Shown piece after piece: positions 41,829 to 51,894 of a stretch of 64,000 bases of DNA (the stretch's first letter is position 1; every line of letters starts with the position of its first letter). Below the pieces are notes generated by a model that was not told the origin of the DNA, searched no databases, and saw only the letters and a program-made list of their open reading frames with translations. The DNA is taken from NCBI GenBank assembly GCA_037046735.1, contig JBAOHC010000029.1, positions 1 through 64,000 of the forward strand. The letters are read 5' to 3'. The stretch comes from JADKAV01 sp037046735. Lineage in GTDB: Bacteria > Actinomycetota > Actinomycetes > S36-B12 > UBA10799. A program made the position numbers and the translations under genes.

Positions 41829-43163
41829 ATGGACAGGCAGACAGAGTACGTGCTGCGCACGATCGAAGAGCGAGACATCCGATTCGTGCGACTGTGGTTC
41901 ACCGATGTGTTGGGAATCCTGAAATCGGTCTCCATCGCGCCCGCGGAACTCGAAGGCGCCTTCGCCGAGGGCATCGGCTTCGACGGCTCGGCCATTGAGG
42001 GCTTCAGTCGCGTCACCGAATCCGACATGCTCGCCAAGCCCGATCCATCCAGCTTCCAGGTCCTGCCCTGGCGAGGCGAGGAGATGCCAGTCGCCCGCAT
42101 CTTCTGCGACATCCTGCTGCCCGACGGGTCCCCGTCGTACGCCGACCCGCGGTGGGTGCTCAAACGTCAGCTCGCCAAGGCCGCCCAGCAGGGTTTCACG
42201 TTCTACACCCACCCCGAGATCGAGTTCTTCCTGTTCAAGGACAACCCGCCCCCCGGGCAGGACCCCGTCCCGATCGACAACGTCGGCTACTTCGATCACA
42301 GCCCGCACCCGGTCGGTCAGGACTTCCGCCGACAGGCCATCAACACCCTTGAGCACATGGGCATCTCGGTCGAGTACTCCCATCACGAGGGCGGTCCGGG
42401 TCAGCAGGAGATCGACCTGCGCTACGCCGACGCGTTGACGACCGCGGACAACATCATGACCTTCCGGCTGGTGGTCAAGGAGGTGGCGCTCGAACACGGC
42501 ATGTTCGCCTCCTTCATGCCCAAACCGTTCACTGAGTACCCCGGGTCGGGGATGCACACCCACGTCAGCCTGTTCGAGGGCGACAGCAACGCCTTCTTCG
42601 AGCCCGGCGCCGACCTGCAGTTGTCGGTGCTGGCCCGGCAGTTCATCGCCGGATTGTTGCACCATGCGCCTGAGATCACTGCTGTCACGAATCAGTGGAT
42701 CAACTCCTACAAGCGCCTGGCCGGCGGCATGGAGGCACCCGCCTACATCTGCTGGGGTCACAACAACCGGTCTGCCCTGGTGCGGGTGCCGATGTACAAG
42801 CCGCACAAGGGGCAGTCGACACGAATCGAGTTCCGGTCCCTGGACGGCGCCACCAACCCGTACTTGGCCTACGCGCTGATCCTGGCTGCGGGACTCAAAG
42901 GCATCGAAGAGAAGTACGAGCTTCCTGCGGCCACCGAGGACGACGTGATGGCTCTGACGGGCGGGGAGCGCCGGGCATTGGGTCTCAAACCGCTGCCTGG
43001 ATCCCTGGACCAGGCGATCGCGGCGATGGAGAACTCTGAACTGGTCGCCGAGACCCTCGGTGAGCACGTTTTCGACTTCTTCTTGCGTAACAAGAAGCGC
43101 GAATGGGAGGAGTACCGGGCGCATGTGACGCGCTTCGAGTTGGAGCGCTACCTGTCGCTATGA
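41829..43163 (+). CDS. glnA2: Glutamine synthetase type I, GlnA2-like
   Basis: ATG 41829 gives 444 residues, close to the length of mycobacterial GlnA2. Motifs are GIGFDGSAIEGFSRVTESDM, FYTHPEIEFFLF, HHEGGPGQQEIDLRY, MPKPFTEYPGSGMHTHVSLF and RSALVRVPMYKPHKGQSTRI. A Tyr in KYELPAA stands at the adenylylation position of GSI-beta enzymes. It condenses glutamate and ammonia using ATP. It overlaps glnE as ATGA, the same pair order as in other actinobacteria, so adenylylation control is likely. Confidence 0.9.
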   Translation: MDRQTEYVLRTIEERDIRFVRLWFTDVLGILKSVSIAPAELEGAFAEGIGFDGSAIEGFSRVTESDMLAKPDPSSFQVLPWRGEEMPVARIFCDILLPDGSPSYADPRWVLKRQLAKAAQQGFTFYTHPEIEFFLFKDNPPPGQDPVPIDNVGYFDHSPHPVGQDFRRQAINTLEHMGISVEYSHHEGGPGQQEIDLRYADALTTADNIMTFRLVVKEVALEHGMFASFMPKPFTEYPGSGMHTHVSLFEGDSNAFFEPGADLQLSVLARQFIAGLLHHAPEITAVTNQWINSYKRLAGGMEAPAYICWGHNNRSALVRVPMYKPHKGQSTRIEFRSLDGATNPYLAYALILAAGLKGIEEKYELPAATEDDVMALTGGERRALGLKPLPGSLDQAIAAMENSELVAETLGEHVFDFFLRNKKREWEEYRAHVTRFELERYLSL

Positions 43164-46099
43164 GCCCGCGCCGCGCAAGTCTGGAGTCCGAACTGGTACG
43201 GATCGGCTTCACGGCCATCCCGCAGGCACTGGCCGGGTTGGACACGCTGTCCCGGGTGGGGCTGGACGGCGCTCTGGAACCGGGGGACTTCGCGCTGGCC
43301 GCTGATCCAGACCGCGCGCTGGAGGTGCTCGCGGGTCTGGCCATCGACTGCCAGGGCTGTCACGACATCCTGCGCGACCCGGTGCACAAGGCCCGCATGC
43401 TGTCGTTGCTGGGCATGTCGAAGAGCCTCGGTGACTTCCTGCAGCGGTACCCGAGCATGGCCGCGGTCTTCGCGACCGACGGCATCGACGGTGCCCGGGC
43501 GGCGATCCTGGCGGCAGCCACCGCGCCGGACCCGATGTTGGCCATTCGGGTGGCGTACCGGCGCGAGTTGCTGGGGGTCGCTGCCCGCGACCTGTCGGGC
43601 GAGGCCACGCTGGAACAGACCACAGGTGAGCTCACCGATCTGGCCGATGCGGCTCTTGAGGCCTGCCTGCGCATCGCAGTCGCCGAGGTGGGGGAGCGGG
43701 CCCACGATGTGCGGTTGGCGGTTGTGGCCATGGGCAAGACGGGCGGCCGGGAGCTGAACTACATCTCCGACGTGGACGTCGTGTTCATCTGCGAGCCCAG
43801 TCGACCCGATGTCAGCACTGACGTCGCCATGCGCGCGGGTCAGCAGATCGCCAGCAAGCTGATGCAGATCGCCAACGCGGCGACCAGCGAGGGGTCGATC
43901 TGGGAGGTGGACGCCGCTCTGCGCCCGGAGGGCAAGGCGGGGGCGCTCGTGCGCACCATCGACTCCTACGTGGCTTACTACCGGAAGTGGGCCAAGACCT
44001 GGGAGTACCAGGCCCTGCTCAAGGCCCGCCCTGCCGCCGGAGACATGGATCTGGGGGCGCAGTACGTCGATGCGGTGGCGGACTTCGTCTGGACGGCTGC
44101 GGACCGGGAGAACTTCGTCGATGACGTGCAGGCGATGCGTCGCCGCGTCGAGGAGCACATCCCGCGCAAGGAGGCCGGCCGCGAGATCAAGCTGGGCCGC
44201 GGTGGGCTGCGCGATGTCGAATTCGCCGTCCAACTGCTGCAGTTGGTCCACGGCCGAAGTGATGTCACTCTGCGCTCACCCAACACGCTCACCGCCCTCG
44301 AGGCGCTGGCGACCTGGGGGTACGTCGGGCGCGAGGACGCATCCAGCATGGGCGCGGCCTACCGCTTCCTGCGCATCCTGGAGCATCGTGTGCAACTGCG
44401 GCAGATGCGTCGCACGCACTTGTTCCCCGACGTCGAGTCGGAGTTGCGGATCGTGGCGCGCTCGATGGGGATGCGCGGCAACCCGGTGGTCGAGATCGAG
44501 GCTGCATTCGGCAAACAGGTCCGGCAGGTGCGCAGACTGCACGAGAAGCTGTTCTACCGACCCCTGCTCAACGCGGTGGCCCGCCTGGATTCCGGTGAGG
44601 CACGGCTGACCACCGAGGCCGCCGAACAGCGGCTGCGCGCCTTGGGCTACCAGGACCCGAAGGGCGCTCTGCGGCATCTGGAGTCGTTGACCAACGGGGT
44701 CAGTCGGCGGGCGTCGATCCAGCGAACCCTGCTGCCGGTGATGCTGCGTTGGTTCGCCGACTGCCCGGATCCGGATGCCGGGCTGCTCGGTTTTCGCAGG
44801 GTCTCCGACGCGCTGGGTTCCACCCCCTGGTACCTGCGCCTGCTGCGCGACGAGTCGCAGTCCGCCGACAACATGGCCCACGTTCTCGCCTCGTCGCGGT
44901 TCGCCACCGATCTGCTGCTGCGTGCCCCGGACGCGGTGCAGATCCTGGCCTCCCCGGAGCTGCTGACGCCACGGCCGGCGCCGGACATCGCGACCGAAGC
45001 CCACGCCATGGGTCTGCGGCAAACCGACCCGGAGTCCGCGATCGTCGCGATCCGGGCCACCCGGCGTCGCGAGCTGTTCCGGGTCAGTGCCGCCGACACG
45101 TTGAACCGACTGCCGGTCAGGCAGGTGGGTCCGGCCTTGAGCGACATCGCCGATGCCACCATTCAAGCCGCTCACGCGGTGGCCACCAACGCCGTGACCC
45201 GGCAGGGTAGACCGGCCGAGGAGCTCATCGAGTTCGTGGTGATCGGCATGGGCCGCTATGGCGGGCAGGAACTCGGTTACGGGTCCGATGCGGATGTGAT
45301 GTTCGTGTACCGTGCACGCTCGGGGTGGCCGATGCGGAGGCCTCGGATGTGGCCATGGCCGTGGCCAACGAGTTGCGTCGCCTGCTCGCGATCCCCAGCG
45401 CGGACCCGCCCATCGACATGGATGCCGACCTGCGTCCCGAGGGTCGCAACGGTCCCATCGTGCGCTCATTGGCCTCCTATGAGGCGTACTACGAGCGGTG
45501 GTCATCGGGCTGGGAGGCGCAAGCCCTGCTGCGCGCTCGACCGGTGGCCGGGTCCCCTGATCTGCAGGCTGCGTTCATCGCCGTCATCGACCCTCTGCGC
45601 TACCCGGTCGGTGGGGTCAACGACGCCGATCTGATGGAGATGCGCAGGCTCAAGGCGAGGATGGAGGCCGAGCGGTTACCGCGGGGAGCGGATCCGGCAC
45701 TGCATCTGAAGCTGGGCCGCGGGGGACTGTCCGACGTCGAATGGGTGGCACAGTTGCTCCAACTGCAGAACGGCGCACAGATCCCCGGACTGCGCACCAC
45801 CGAGACCCTGCCGGTGCTTGCGCAATCGGCGGCTTTGGACCTGATCTCGCAGCAGGACTGCGAGCGGCTCGTGGACGCATGGACCTTGGCATTCGCACAT
45901 CCGAAACGCGATCATGCTCAGCTCGGGCAAGGCCAGCGACTCGGTGCCCACGGACTTTCGGACCCTGGGCCGGGTTGCCCATCTGCTGCATTACCCGCCG
46001 TTGGACCACGGTGCCCTGCTTGAGGACTACCGTCGCTTGACCCGACGCGCTCGCCAGGTCATGGAGCGACTGTTCTACGGCTTGCAGCCGGACAGCTGA
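43160..46099 (+). CDS. glnE: Glutamine synthetase adenylyltransferase/adenylyl-removing enzyme, with two frameshifts in this sequence
   Basis: ATG 43160 overlaps the glnA2 stop. The first nucleotidyltransferase domain has GGRELNYISDVDVVFI and GSIWEVDAALRPEGKAG, and the repeat in the second half is GGQELGYGSDADVMFVYRAR. At 45322-45325 (a run of four G) the frame is lost. One extra G restores SGVADAEASDVAMAVANELR, with MDADLRPEGRNGPIV. Near 45890-45910 a second one-base change is needed to reach HIRNAIMLSSGKASDSVPTD and the stop at 46097. Restored length is about 980 residues, normal for GlnE. The enzyme adds or removes AMP on glutamine synthetase. Sequencing errors are more likely than a true double mutation. 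Confidence 0.88.
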
Positions 46100-46226
46100 C
46101 GGCGGCGCTTTGGGCAGTTGTTGCTACGACACGCCGAGGAGATTCGCGGGCGAGTGCCGATTGCTGCTCTGAGGCCGACGCTGTCCGCGGGAAGTCAGCG
46201 GCTCCGAGTCACTACATTGAACAACC

Positions 46227-47726
46227 ATGCAGACCGGCACCGATTTCCCCGCGGCCAACGACGGCACACGTAGCACCTCGGCCACTGGCCGCGCCGTGAT
46301 AGCCGACGCCCTGCGTGCGGTGGACCCGGCGGCCGCGCGGCGAGTGGAGCAGATCAAGGACTGGCGTGCGGGCTACCTCGGTGCCATCCGCGACCTCGTG
46401 GTCGTCGCCGCCGCCAACACGGATGCGGCGATCCGGCTCTCCCAGGCCGGGCTGGACTCCCTGCACGAGCGTTTCGTGTGGACCTCGCAGGGCAGCGACC
46501 GGCCGTTGCTGCCTGCTTTGGCCACCAGTGACCACGAGGGTATGGACACCTTCGAAGTGATCGGTCGCCGGGAACGCCGGGGACAGTTCTCCGTGCCCTA
46601 CAAGGGGAAGCGATTGGCGGCCGGAGAACTGCACCGCCAACTTGACGACTGGGTGGCCCGCGGCATCGCCGAGCCGACCTTCGCCGATGGCATCCGGGCG
46701 ATCATGGCGAACCCTCAGTGGCTGGACTGCCGGGACCTGCAAGTGGTCGTGATCGGGGCGGGAGCGGAGATGGGGCCGCTGAAGCAGTTGCTGGATTGGG
46801 GCGCGACCATCTATGCCGTCGATCTGCCCAACCCGGGCCTGTGGGAACGCATCATGGGAACGGCCAAGGAATCGGCGGGTCGACTGGCAGTGCCGGTGCC
46901 ACGGCGATCAGTGCAACTCGACACCGCCTCCGACTCCCGGGTGTCCCAAACGGCCGGCATCGATGTGATCGGGTCGACGGATGCCCTGCTGGCCTGGTTG
47001 CGCGAGATCGACGGTCCGTACACCTTGGGCAACTATGCCTATGCCGACGGTGGCTTACACGTGCGAGTCTCCATGGCGATCGACGCCGTCAGTGTGCTGC
47101 TGTCGCAAGGCCGTCGGGATGTGTCGTTGGCCTACTTGGCCACACCCACCGATGTGTTCGCGGTCCCCGAGGATGCGGTGGCCATGGCACGAATGCGCTG
47201 GAACGACCGCCGGACCCGGCGGGTCCTGCAGGCCCCCCTGCAACTGGCGAAGCTGTTCGAGCCGAACTACCGGGACACGGTGATCGACGACTCGGGCCGT
47301 GAGGTGGGGATCGCCGACTGCTTGGTGCCACAGCAGGGGCCGAACTATGCACTGGCCAAACGTCTGCAGCGGTGGCGCGCGATCGTTGCTCGGGCGCAGG
47401 GGCAACGGGTGTCGCTCAATGTCGCCCCGGCCACGCGCACCCGCTCGGTGGTGAAGAACCGCGCCCTGGCCGCCGCCTACGCCGGGGCGGGCCAGTTCGG
47501 CATCGAGGTCTTCTCGCCGGCCACCGCCAACACTTTGATGGCGGCGCTGCTGGTGCGTGATCTGCGCGATCCGCGCTCCGCCTCCAACCCCGCGGTGGAC
47601 CTGCGCAACCCCATGGATCTGTTCGCCGATGGGGCCAACCACGGAGGCTTGTGGCGCGCCGCATATGAGCCGCGCTCGGTCCTGTCGTTGGCTGCGGTGC
47701 TGGGGTTGTTCGTCCGTAACGCGTAG
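46227..47726 (+). CDS. Large unrecognised protein with a Rossmann-like motif
   Basis: ATG 46227 begins a 499-residue soluble protein. Residues about 170-200 contain LQVVVIGAGAEMGPLKQLLD and ATIYAVDLPNPGLW, a nucleotide- or SAM-binding Rossmann pattern (GxGxxxG, then Asp after strand 2). Other strong blocks are RFVWTSQGSDRPLLPALATS near the start, FEPNYRDTVIDD, LVPQQGPNYALAKRLQRWRA and VSLNVAPATRTRSVVKNRAL. The C-terminus reads DLFADGANHGGLWRAAYEPR. There is no signal peptide or membrane helix. I cannot name the family. Enzyme activity using a dinucleotide or SAM is an inference. Confidence 0.75.
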   Translation: MQTGTDFPAANDGTRSTSATGRAVIADALRAVDPAAARRVEQIKDWRAGYLGAIRDLVVVAAANTDAAIRLSQAGLDSLHERFVWTSQGSDRPLLPALATSDHEGMDTFEVIGRRERRGQFSVPYKGKRLAAGELHRQLDDWVARGIAEPTFADGIRAIMANPQWLDCRDLQVVVIGAGAEMGPLKQLLDWGATIYAVDLPNPGLWERIMGTAKESAGRLAVPVPRRSVQLDTASDSRVSQTAGIDVIGSTDALLAWLREIDGPYTLGNYAYADGGLHVRVSMAIDAVSVLLSQGRRDVSLAYLATPTDVFAVPEDAVAMARMRWNDRRTRRVLQAPLQLAKLFEPNYRDTVIDDSGREVGIADCLVPQQGPNYALAKRLQRWRAIVARAQGQRVSLNVAPATRTRSVVKNRALAAAYAGAGQFGIEVFSPATANTLMAALLVRDLRDPRSASNPAVDLRNPMDLFADGANHGGLWRAAYEPRSVLSLAAVLGLFVRNA

Positions 47727-47794
47727 GCCGGCCAAGACTTCGGCCCGGAATAGGAGCAGGGGGTTTGGCGTTGTGCCGCACGTGAGCTACCTCA

Positions 47795-49861
47795 GTGGAT
47801 CTGGATCTGGATGGGATGACCTGCGCCTCCTGCGCTGCGCGGATCGAGAAGAAGCTCAACGCCCTGCCTGGTGTGCAAGCCTCGGTCAACTTCGCCACCC
47901 ACACCGCTCACGTCCAACTGCCCACCGATGTCAGCGTGGACGACTGTGTCGGTGCGGTCGAGAAGGCCGGCTACCGTGCCACCGAACACCTGGCGGACGT
48001 CGACCACGATCACAGCGATCCGACCCTGCTGCGACGGCTGATCGTGTCTGCAGTGCTTGCCGTCCCGGTCGTCATCATCGCCATGACGATGATGCACTCG
48101 GTGACTCTGGAGTGGGTCATGTTCGCACTGTCCACTCCGGTCGTGCTGTGGGCGGCGTGGCCCTTCCACCGGGCGGCATTCCAGGCCGCGCGCCACGGCG
48201 GGACGACGATGGACACCCTGGTCAGCCTTGGTGTGCTGGCGGCCTACTTGTGGTCGATCGTGGCGATCTTCAGTCACGGCCACGTCTACTTCGAGGTTGC
48301 GGTGACAGTCACGACGTTCCTGCTGGCGGGTCGGTATGCCGAGTCCCGGGCCAAGGACAGGGCGGGTCAAGCGGTGACTGCTCTGCTCAAGATGGGGGCC
48401 AAAGAGGCCACCGTTCTGCGCGACGGCCAGGAGGTGGCGATCCCGATCAGCGCACTCGCGGTCGGAGACGACTTCGTGGTGCGCCCCGGGGAGAAGATCG
48501 CCACGGATGCGGTGGTCATCAGCGGCCACTCCGCGGTCGACAACGCATTGATCACCGGTGAATCCGTGCCCATCGAGGTGCGTCCGGGGGACACCCTGAT
48601 CGGCGCCGCCGTCAATCAGACCGGGCGGTTGATCGCGCGGGCCAGTCGGGTGGGAGGGGACACCGAGCTGGCCCAGATCGCAGCTGCGGTGGAACGCGCG
48701 CAGACCGGCAAGGCCCCTGTCCAGCGCTTGGCGGACCGGGTCAGCAGCGTGTTCGTACCCGTGGTGCTCGGGTTGTCCGTGTTGACTGCCATCGGGTGGC
48801 TGCTGAGCGGATCTTCGGTGACAGCCGCCTTCACCGCGGCCGTCGCCGTGTTGATCATCGCCTGCCCGTGTGCCCTGGGTCTGGCCACACCCACCGCCAT
48901 CCTCGTCGGCACCGGCAAAGGAGCTCAGCTGGGAATCTTGATCTCGGGTCCGGAGATCCTCGAGCGTACCCAGGTGATCGACACGGTGGTGCTGGACAAG
49001 ACCGGTACCCTCACGCAAGGTCGGATCGAGGTGGCGGTTGACTCAACAGAGCCTGACTTCGATCGCCTCGTGGGCACCTTGGAGAGCGGCAGCGAACACC
49101 CCATCGGTCGGGCGATCGCCGCGCGACTGACGCAGCGCGCGGATCTCGAGCACTTCGAGGCAGTCCCCGGTCGAGGCGTCCGCGGCATCGTCGACGGTGT
49201 CGAGGTGCTGGCCGGGACGTCCCGGTGGCTGCGCGAACTCGGATACGACGTACCGGACGAGGACGTCGCCGTGGTGGCTGCCTGGGAGGGTCGCGTGCGG
49301 GGCTCCGTGCGGGTCAGTGACACGCTGCGGGCCACGAGCGCCGCCGCCATCGCACAACTGCACGATCTGGGTCTGCGCACAGTGCTGCTCAGCGGGGACG
49401 CCGAAGGCCCGGCAAAGGCAGTGGCGGCCGAGGTCGGCATCACCGAGGTCATCGCGGAAGTGAAGCCGCTGGATAAGCAGGCACAGGTCGCGCGCCTGCA
49501 GGCGACCGGCGCGCGGGTGGCGATGGTCGGTGACGGCGTCAATGACTCCGCGGCACTGGCCCAGGCCGATCTGGGCATCGCCATGGGGGCCGGCGCGGAT
49601 GTGGCCATCGCGGCCAGCGACATCACGCTGGTCCGCAGTGAGCCGTTGGCGATTGTGGATGCCATCCGTTTGAGCCGGCGGACGCTGGGGACCATCAAGC
49701 AGAACCTGTTCTGGGCCTTCGCGTACAACTCCGCCGCGATTCCGCTGGCCATGGCCGGCCTGCTCACACCTATGGTTGCCGGGGCGGCGATGGCCTTCTC
49801 GTCGGTGTTCGTCGTGCTCAACTCACTGCGTCTGCGGGGCTTCCGTAGCGTGCAGAGGTGA
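47795..49861 (+). CDS. copA: Copper-exporting P1B-type ATPase with HMA domain
   Basis: GTG 47795 is the first possible start after an in-frame stop. The N-terminal HMA domain has the CxxC copper site GMTCASCAARIEKKL within the first 20 residues. The ATPase core shows the actuator ALITGESVPIE, the CPC motif IIACPCALGLATPTA (about 356), phosphorylation VLDKTGTLTQG (about 400), SEHPIG and the hinge VGDGVNDSAALAQADLG (about 578). The membrane part has eight helices, with YNSAAIPLAM near the end. It exports Cu(I) from the cytoplasm. This is the presumed chromosomal enzyme, contrasting with the islet ATPase at 8790. Confidence 0.92.
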   Translation: MDLDLDGMTCASCAARIEKKLNALPGVQASVNFATHTAHVQLPTDVSVDDCVGAVEKAGYRATEHLADVDHDHSDPTLLRRLIVSAVLAVPVVIIAMTMMHSVTLEWVMFALSTPVVLWAAWPFHRAAFQAARHGGTTMDTLVSLGVLAAYLWSIVAIFSHGHVYFEVAVTVTTFLLAGRYAESRAKDRAGQAVTALLKMGAKEATVLRDGQEVAIPISALAVGDDFVVRPGEKIATDAVVISGHSAVDNALITGESVPIEVRPGDTLIGAAVNQTGRLIARASRVGGDTELAQIAAAVERAQTGKAPVQRLADRVSSVFVPVVLGLSVLTAIGWLLSGSSVTAAFTAAVAVLIIACPCALGLATPTAILVGTGKGAQLGILISGPEILERTQVIDTVVLDKTGTLTQGRIEVAVDSTEPDFDRLVGTLESGSEHPIGRAIAARLTQRADLEHFEAVPGRGVRGIVDGVEVLAGTSRWLRELGYDVPDEDVAVVAAWEGRVRGSVRVSDTLRATSAAAIAQLHDLGLRTVLLSGDAEGPAKAVAAEVGITEVIAEVKPLDKQAQVARLQATGARVAMVGDGVNDSAALAQADLGIAMGAGADVAIAASDITLVRSEPLAIVDAIRLSRRTLGTIKQNLFWAFAYNSAAIPLAMAGLLTPMVAGAAMAFSSVFVVLNSLRLRGFRSVQR

Positions 49862-49894
49862 AGACGCTCGTGCCCGGACCCGTACACTTCCCCC

Positions 49895-50074
49895 ATGGGA
49901 CGAACACTGCTGGTGTCGCTACTCGTGGCGGTCGGCTGCGCGATCATCGTCTTCGGACTCGGCCGGATGCTGGACAGTCAGACGCTGACATCGGTGGCCC
50001 TGTACGCCGGTGCCGGCGCCGGTCTGGGCTACTTCCTCACGACCCGAACGGGTGGCAGTAAGACGAAATCCTGA
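49895..50074 (+). CDS. Small membrane protein (59 aa)
   Basis: ATG 49895 begins MGRTLLVSLLVAVGCAIIVF, followed by a second hydrophobic stretch (TSVALYAGAGAGLGYFLTT) and a basic end, KTKS, so two membrane helices are predicted. It lies 33 bases after copA and before the RCC1 gene. No family is recognised. Support is the coherent hydrophobicity pattern. A weak ribosome site makes this moderate. Confidence 0.5.
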   Translation: MGRTLLVSLLVAVGCAIIVFGLGRMLDSQTLTSVALYAGAGAGLGYFLTTRTGGSKTKS

Positions 50075-50120
50075 AAGTGACGAGGCCATTAACCGTTCTG
50101 CCCGGTACCGTGGACAGTAG

Positions 50121-51878
50121 ATGACGGCTGGGCAGACTCTTACCAGGGCAGCGATCGCGGCAGTGGCCGCGGCAGTTGCCCTTGCTGCGTTGCCCCTGTC
50201 ACCTGCCGGCGCAGCACCTGCTTCGGCAGCCACGGTCATGGTGGCGGCCAAGCCGGACCGAGGTTCGCTGCGAGTGGTCGCGCAGGGAGTACCGCAAGGG
50301 CGGCAGGCGAAGATCACCGTCGCGCGGAAGGACTTCCGCAAGAAGCTGAGGTCGGCGGGTACCCTGCGCAACCTCAAACCCGGTACCTACCGCGTGTGGG
50401 CTTCGCCGATCGTGGCGGACGGCGGCACGGCTGCCGTGCCCAATCTGCCCCTGCGGGTCAAGGTGCCAAAGAAGCGGCCCGCCACCCTGAGCATGCAATA
50501 CCAATGGAGCCCTAAGACCGACGTCTACGCACCCGGTCCGGTGACCGGTCTGTCGGTGTCCGGGTTCGGGGCCAGCAGCGTGTCACTGCAGTGGGTCAAC
50601 AGTGTGGCCCCAGACCTGCAGGGGGTCGCCATCCGGCGCAAGCAGGGGCCTGTGGCCCCGGTCGCCCTCGACGACGGGCAAGTGGTTCAGGTGGGTGCCG
50701 GCGACGAAAGTGCCACGGACACCGGCCTTGCGCAGTTCACGACCTACTCGTACAGCGTGTTCATGGTCGACACCGCTGGGAACGCGAGTCCGCCGGCGAC
50801 CGTGTCGGCCACGACGACCGGGCAGGCCGCAGAGGTCACGGCTGGCACCCAGCACACCTGCGCACAGCTCCCGGACAGCGTCGACCCGGAGCAGGGCGGT
50901 CAGGTGGCGTGCTGGGGGACGAACGCGGCCGGCCAACTCGGTGACGGGACCTCCACCATGGCGTGGGAGCCCCGGCTGGTCCCGCTGACGCAGGTCATGC
51001 AGATCGTCGCGGGAGCAGACCACACGTGCGCACGCCTGCGGGACGGCAGCGTCTGGTGCTGGGGACGCAACGATCACGGGCAACTCGGCGACGGCACCAC
51101 CGTCAACGCTCCTGTGCCGGTCAAGGTCGCGTTGTCGGTCCCCGTGATGTCGATCGCCGCCGGGGGTGACCACACGTGTGCGGTCGCGACGAACGGCGGC
51201 CTGCGCTGCTGGGGGGACAACGAATTCGGCCAACTCGGCGCGCGTCCATCGCCAGCTGTGACCACCCCACCCACCACTGCCATCGCTACGACGGTGACCG
51301 CTGTGACAGCCGGATGGTCGCACACCTGCTACCTGCGTGGGGGAGCGGTGAGGTGCTTCGGTGCCAATGGTGACGGGCAGCTTGGGAACGGCAGCACCCA
51401 GAACAGTCAGCAGGCGGTGCTGGTGCCGGAACTGACGAAGGTGACTCAGGTCGCGGCGGGTGTGGGCCACACGTGCGCCGTCGTCTCGGACAAGACGTTG
51501 CACTGCTGGGGGGCCAACGATGAGGGCCAGATCGGGGATGGGACGAAGATCACGCGCCTCAGTCCGGTCCTGGTGAGTGGTGCTTTCACCGAGGTGGCCG
51601 CGGGGGCGTATCACACCTGCGGGATCACGGACCCCAATCAGCTGCGGTGCTGGGGGCGTAACGGGACCGGCCGGCTCGGCGACGGTACGACCGCCGACCG
51701 GCTGCTACCCACTCGCGTGGCACTGTCCGCGGCGGTGTCGAGCCTGGCGGCAGGGGGATACCACACGTGTGCCGTGGCCGGAACGAAGACGCTGTGCTGG
51801 GGATTCAACGGTCTGGGCCAACTGGGCAACCCCACGGTGACGTCGTCGTTGGACCCGCGCGCCGTCCGCGGCCTGTAG
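50121..51878 (+). CDS. Secreted protein with FnIII-like domain and seven RCC1 repeats
   Basis: ATG 50121 starts a signal peptide (RAAIAAVAAAVALAALPLSP, ASA-type cleavage). A beta-rich segment follows, then a fibronectin III-like domain (about residues 140-235: VTGLSVSGFGASSVSLQWVN to FTTYSYSVFMVDTAG). Seven RCC1-type blades follow, each with an HTC box and CWGxNxxGQLGDG (for example VWCWGRNDHGQLGDGT). Each blade carries two Cys, suggesting disulphide-stabilised blades outside the cell. The fold is a beta propeller, probably for binding proteins or glycans. Ligand unknown. Confidence 0.85.
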   Translation: MTAGQTLTRAAIAAVAAAVALAALPLSPAGAAPASAATVMVAAKPDRGSLRVVAQGVPQGRQAKITVARKDFRKKLRSAGTLRNLKPGTYRVWASPIVADGGTAAVPNLPLRVKVPKKRPATLSMQYQWSPKTDVYAPGPVTGLSVSGFGASSVSLQWVNSVAPDLQGVAIRRKQGPVAPVALDDGQVVQVGAGDESATDTGLAQFTTYSYSVFMVDTAGNASPPATVSATTTGQAAEVTAGTQHTCAQLPDSVDPEQGGQVACWGTNAAGQLGDGTSTMAWEPRLVPLTQVMQIVAGADHTCARLRDGSVWCWGRNDHGQLGDGTTVNAPVPVKVALSVPVMSIAAGGDHTCAVATNGGLRCWGDNEFGQLGARPSPAVTTPPTTAIATTVTAVTAGWSHTCYLRGGAVRCFGANGDGQLGNGSTQNSQQAVLVPELTKVTQVAAGVGHTCAVVSDKTLHCWGANDEGQIGDGTKITRLSPVLVSGAFTEVAAGAYHTCGITDPNQLRCWGRNGTGRLGDGTTADRLLPTRVALSAAVSSLAAGGYHTCAVAGTKTLCWGFNGLGQLGNPTVTSSLDPRAVRGL

Positions 51879-51894
51879 CGCCACCGCGTATTCC

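Noticed and set aside
47792..49018. 408-codon minus-strand open frame
   Set aside because: Antisense shadow of copA with no domain content.
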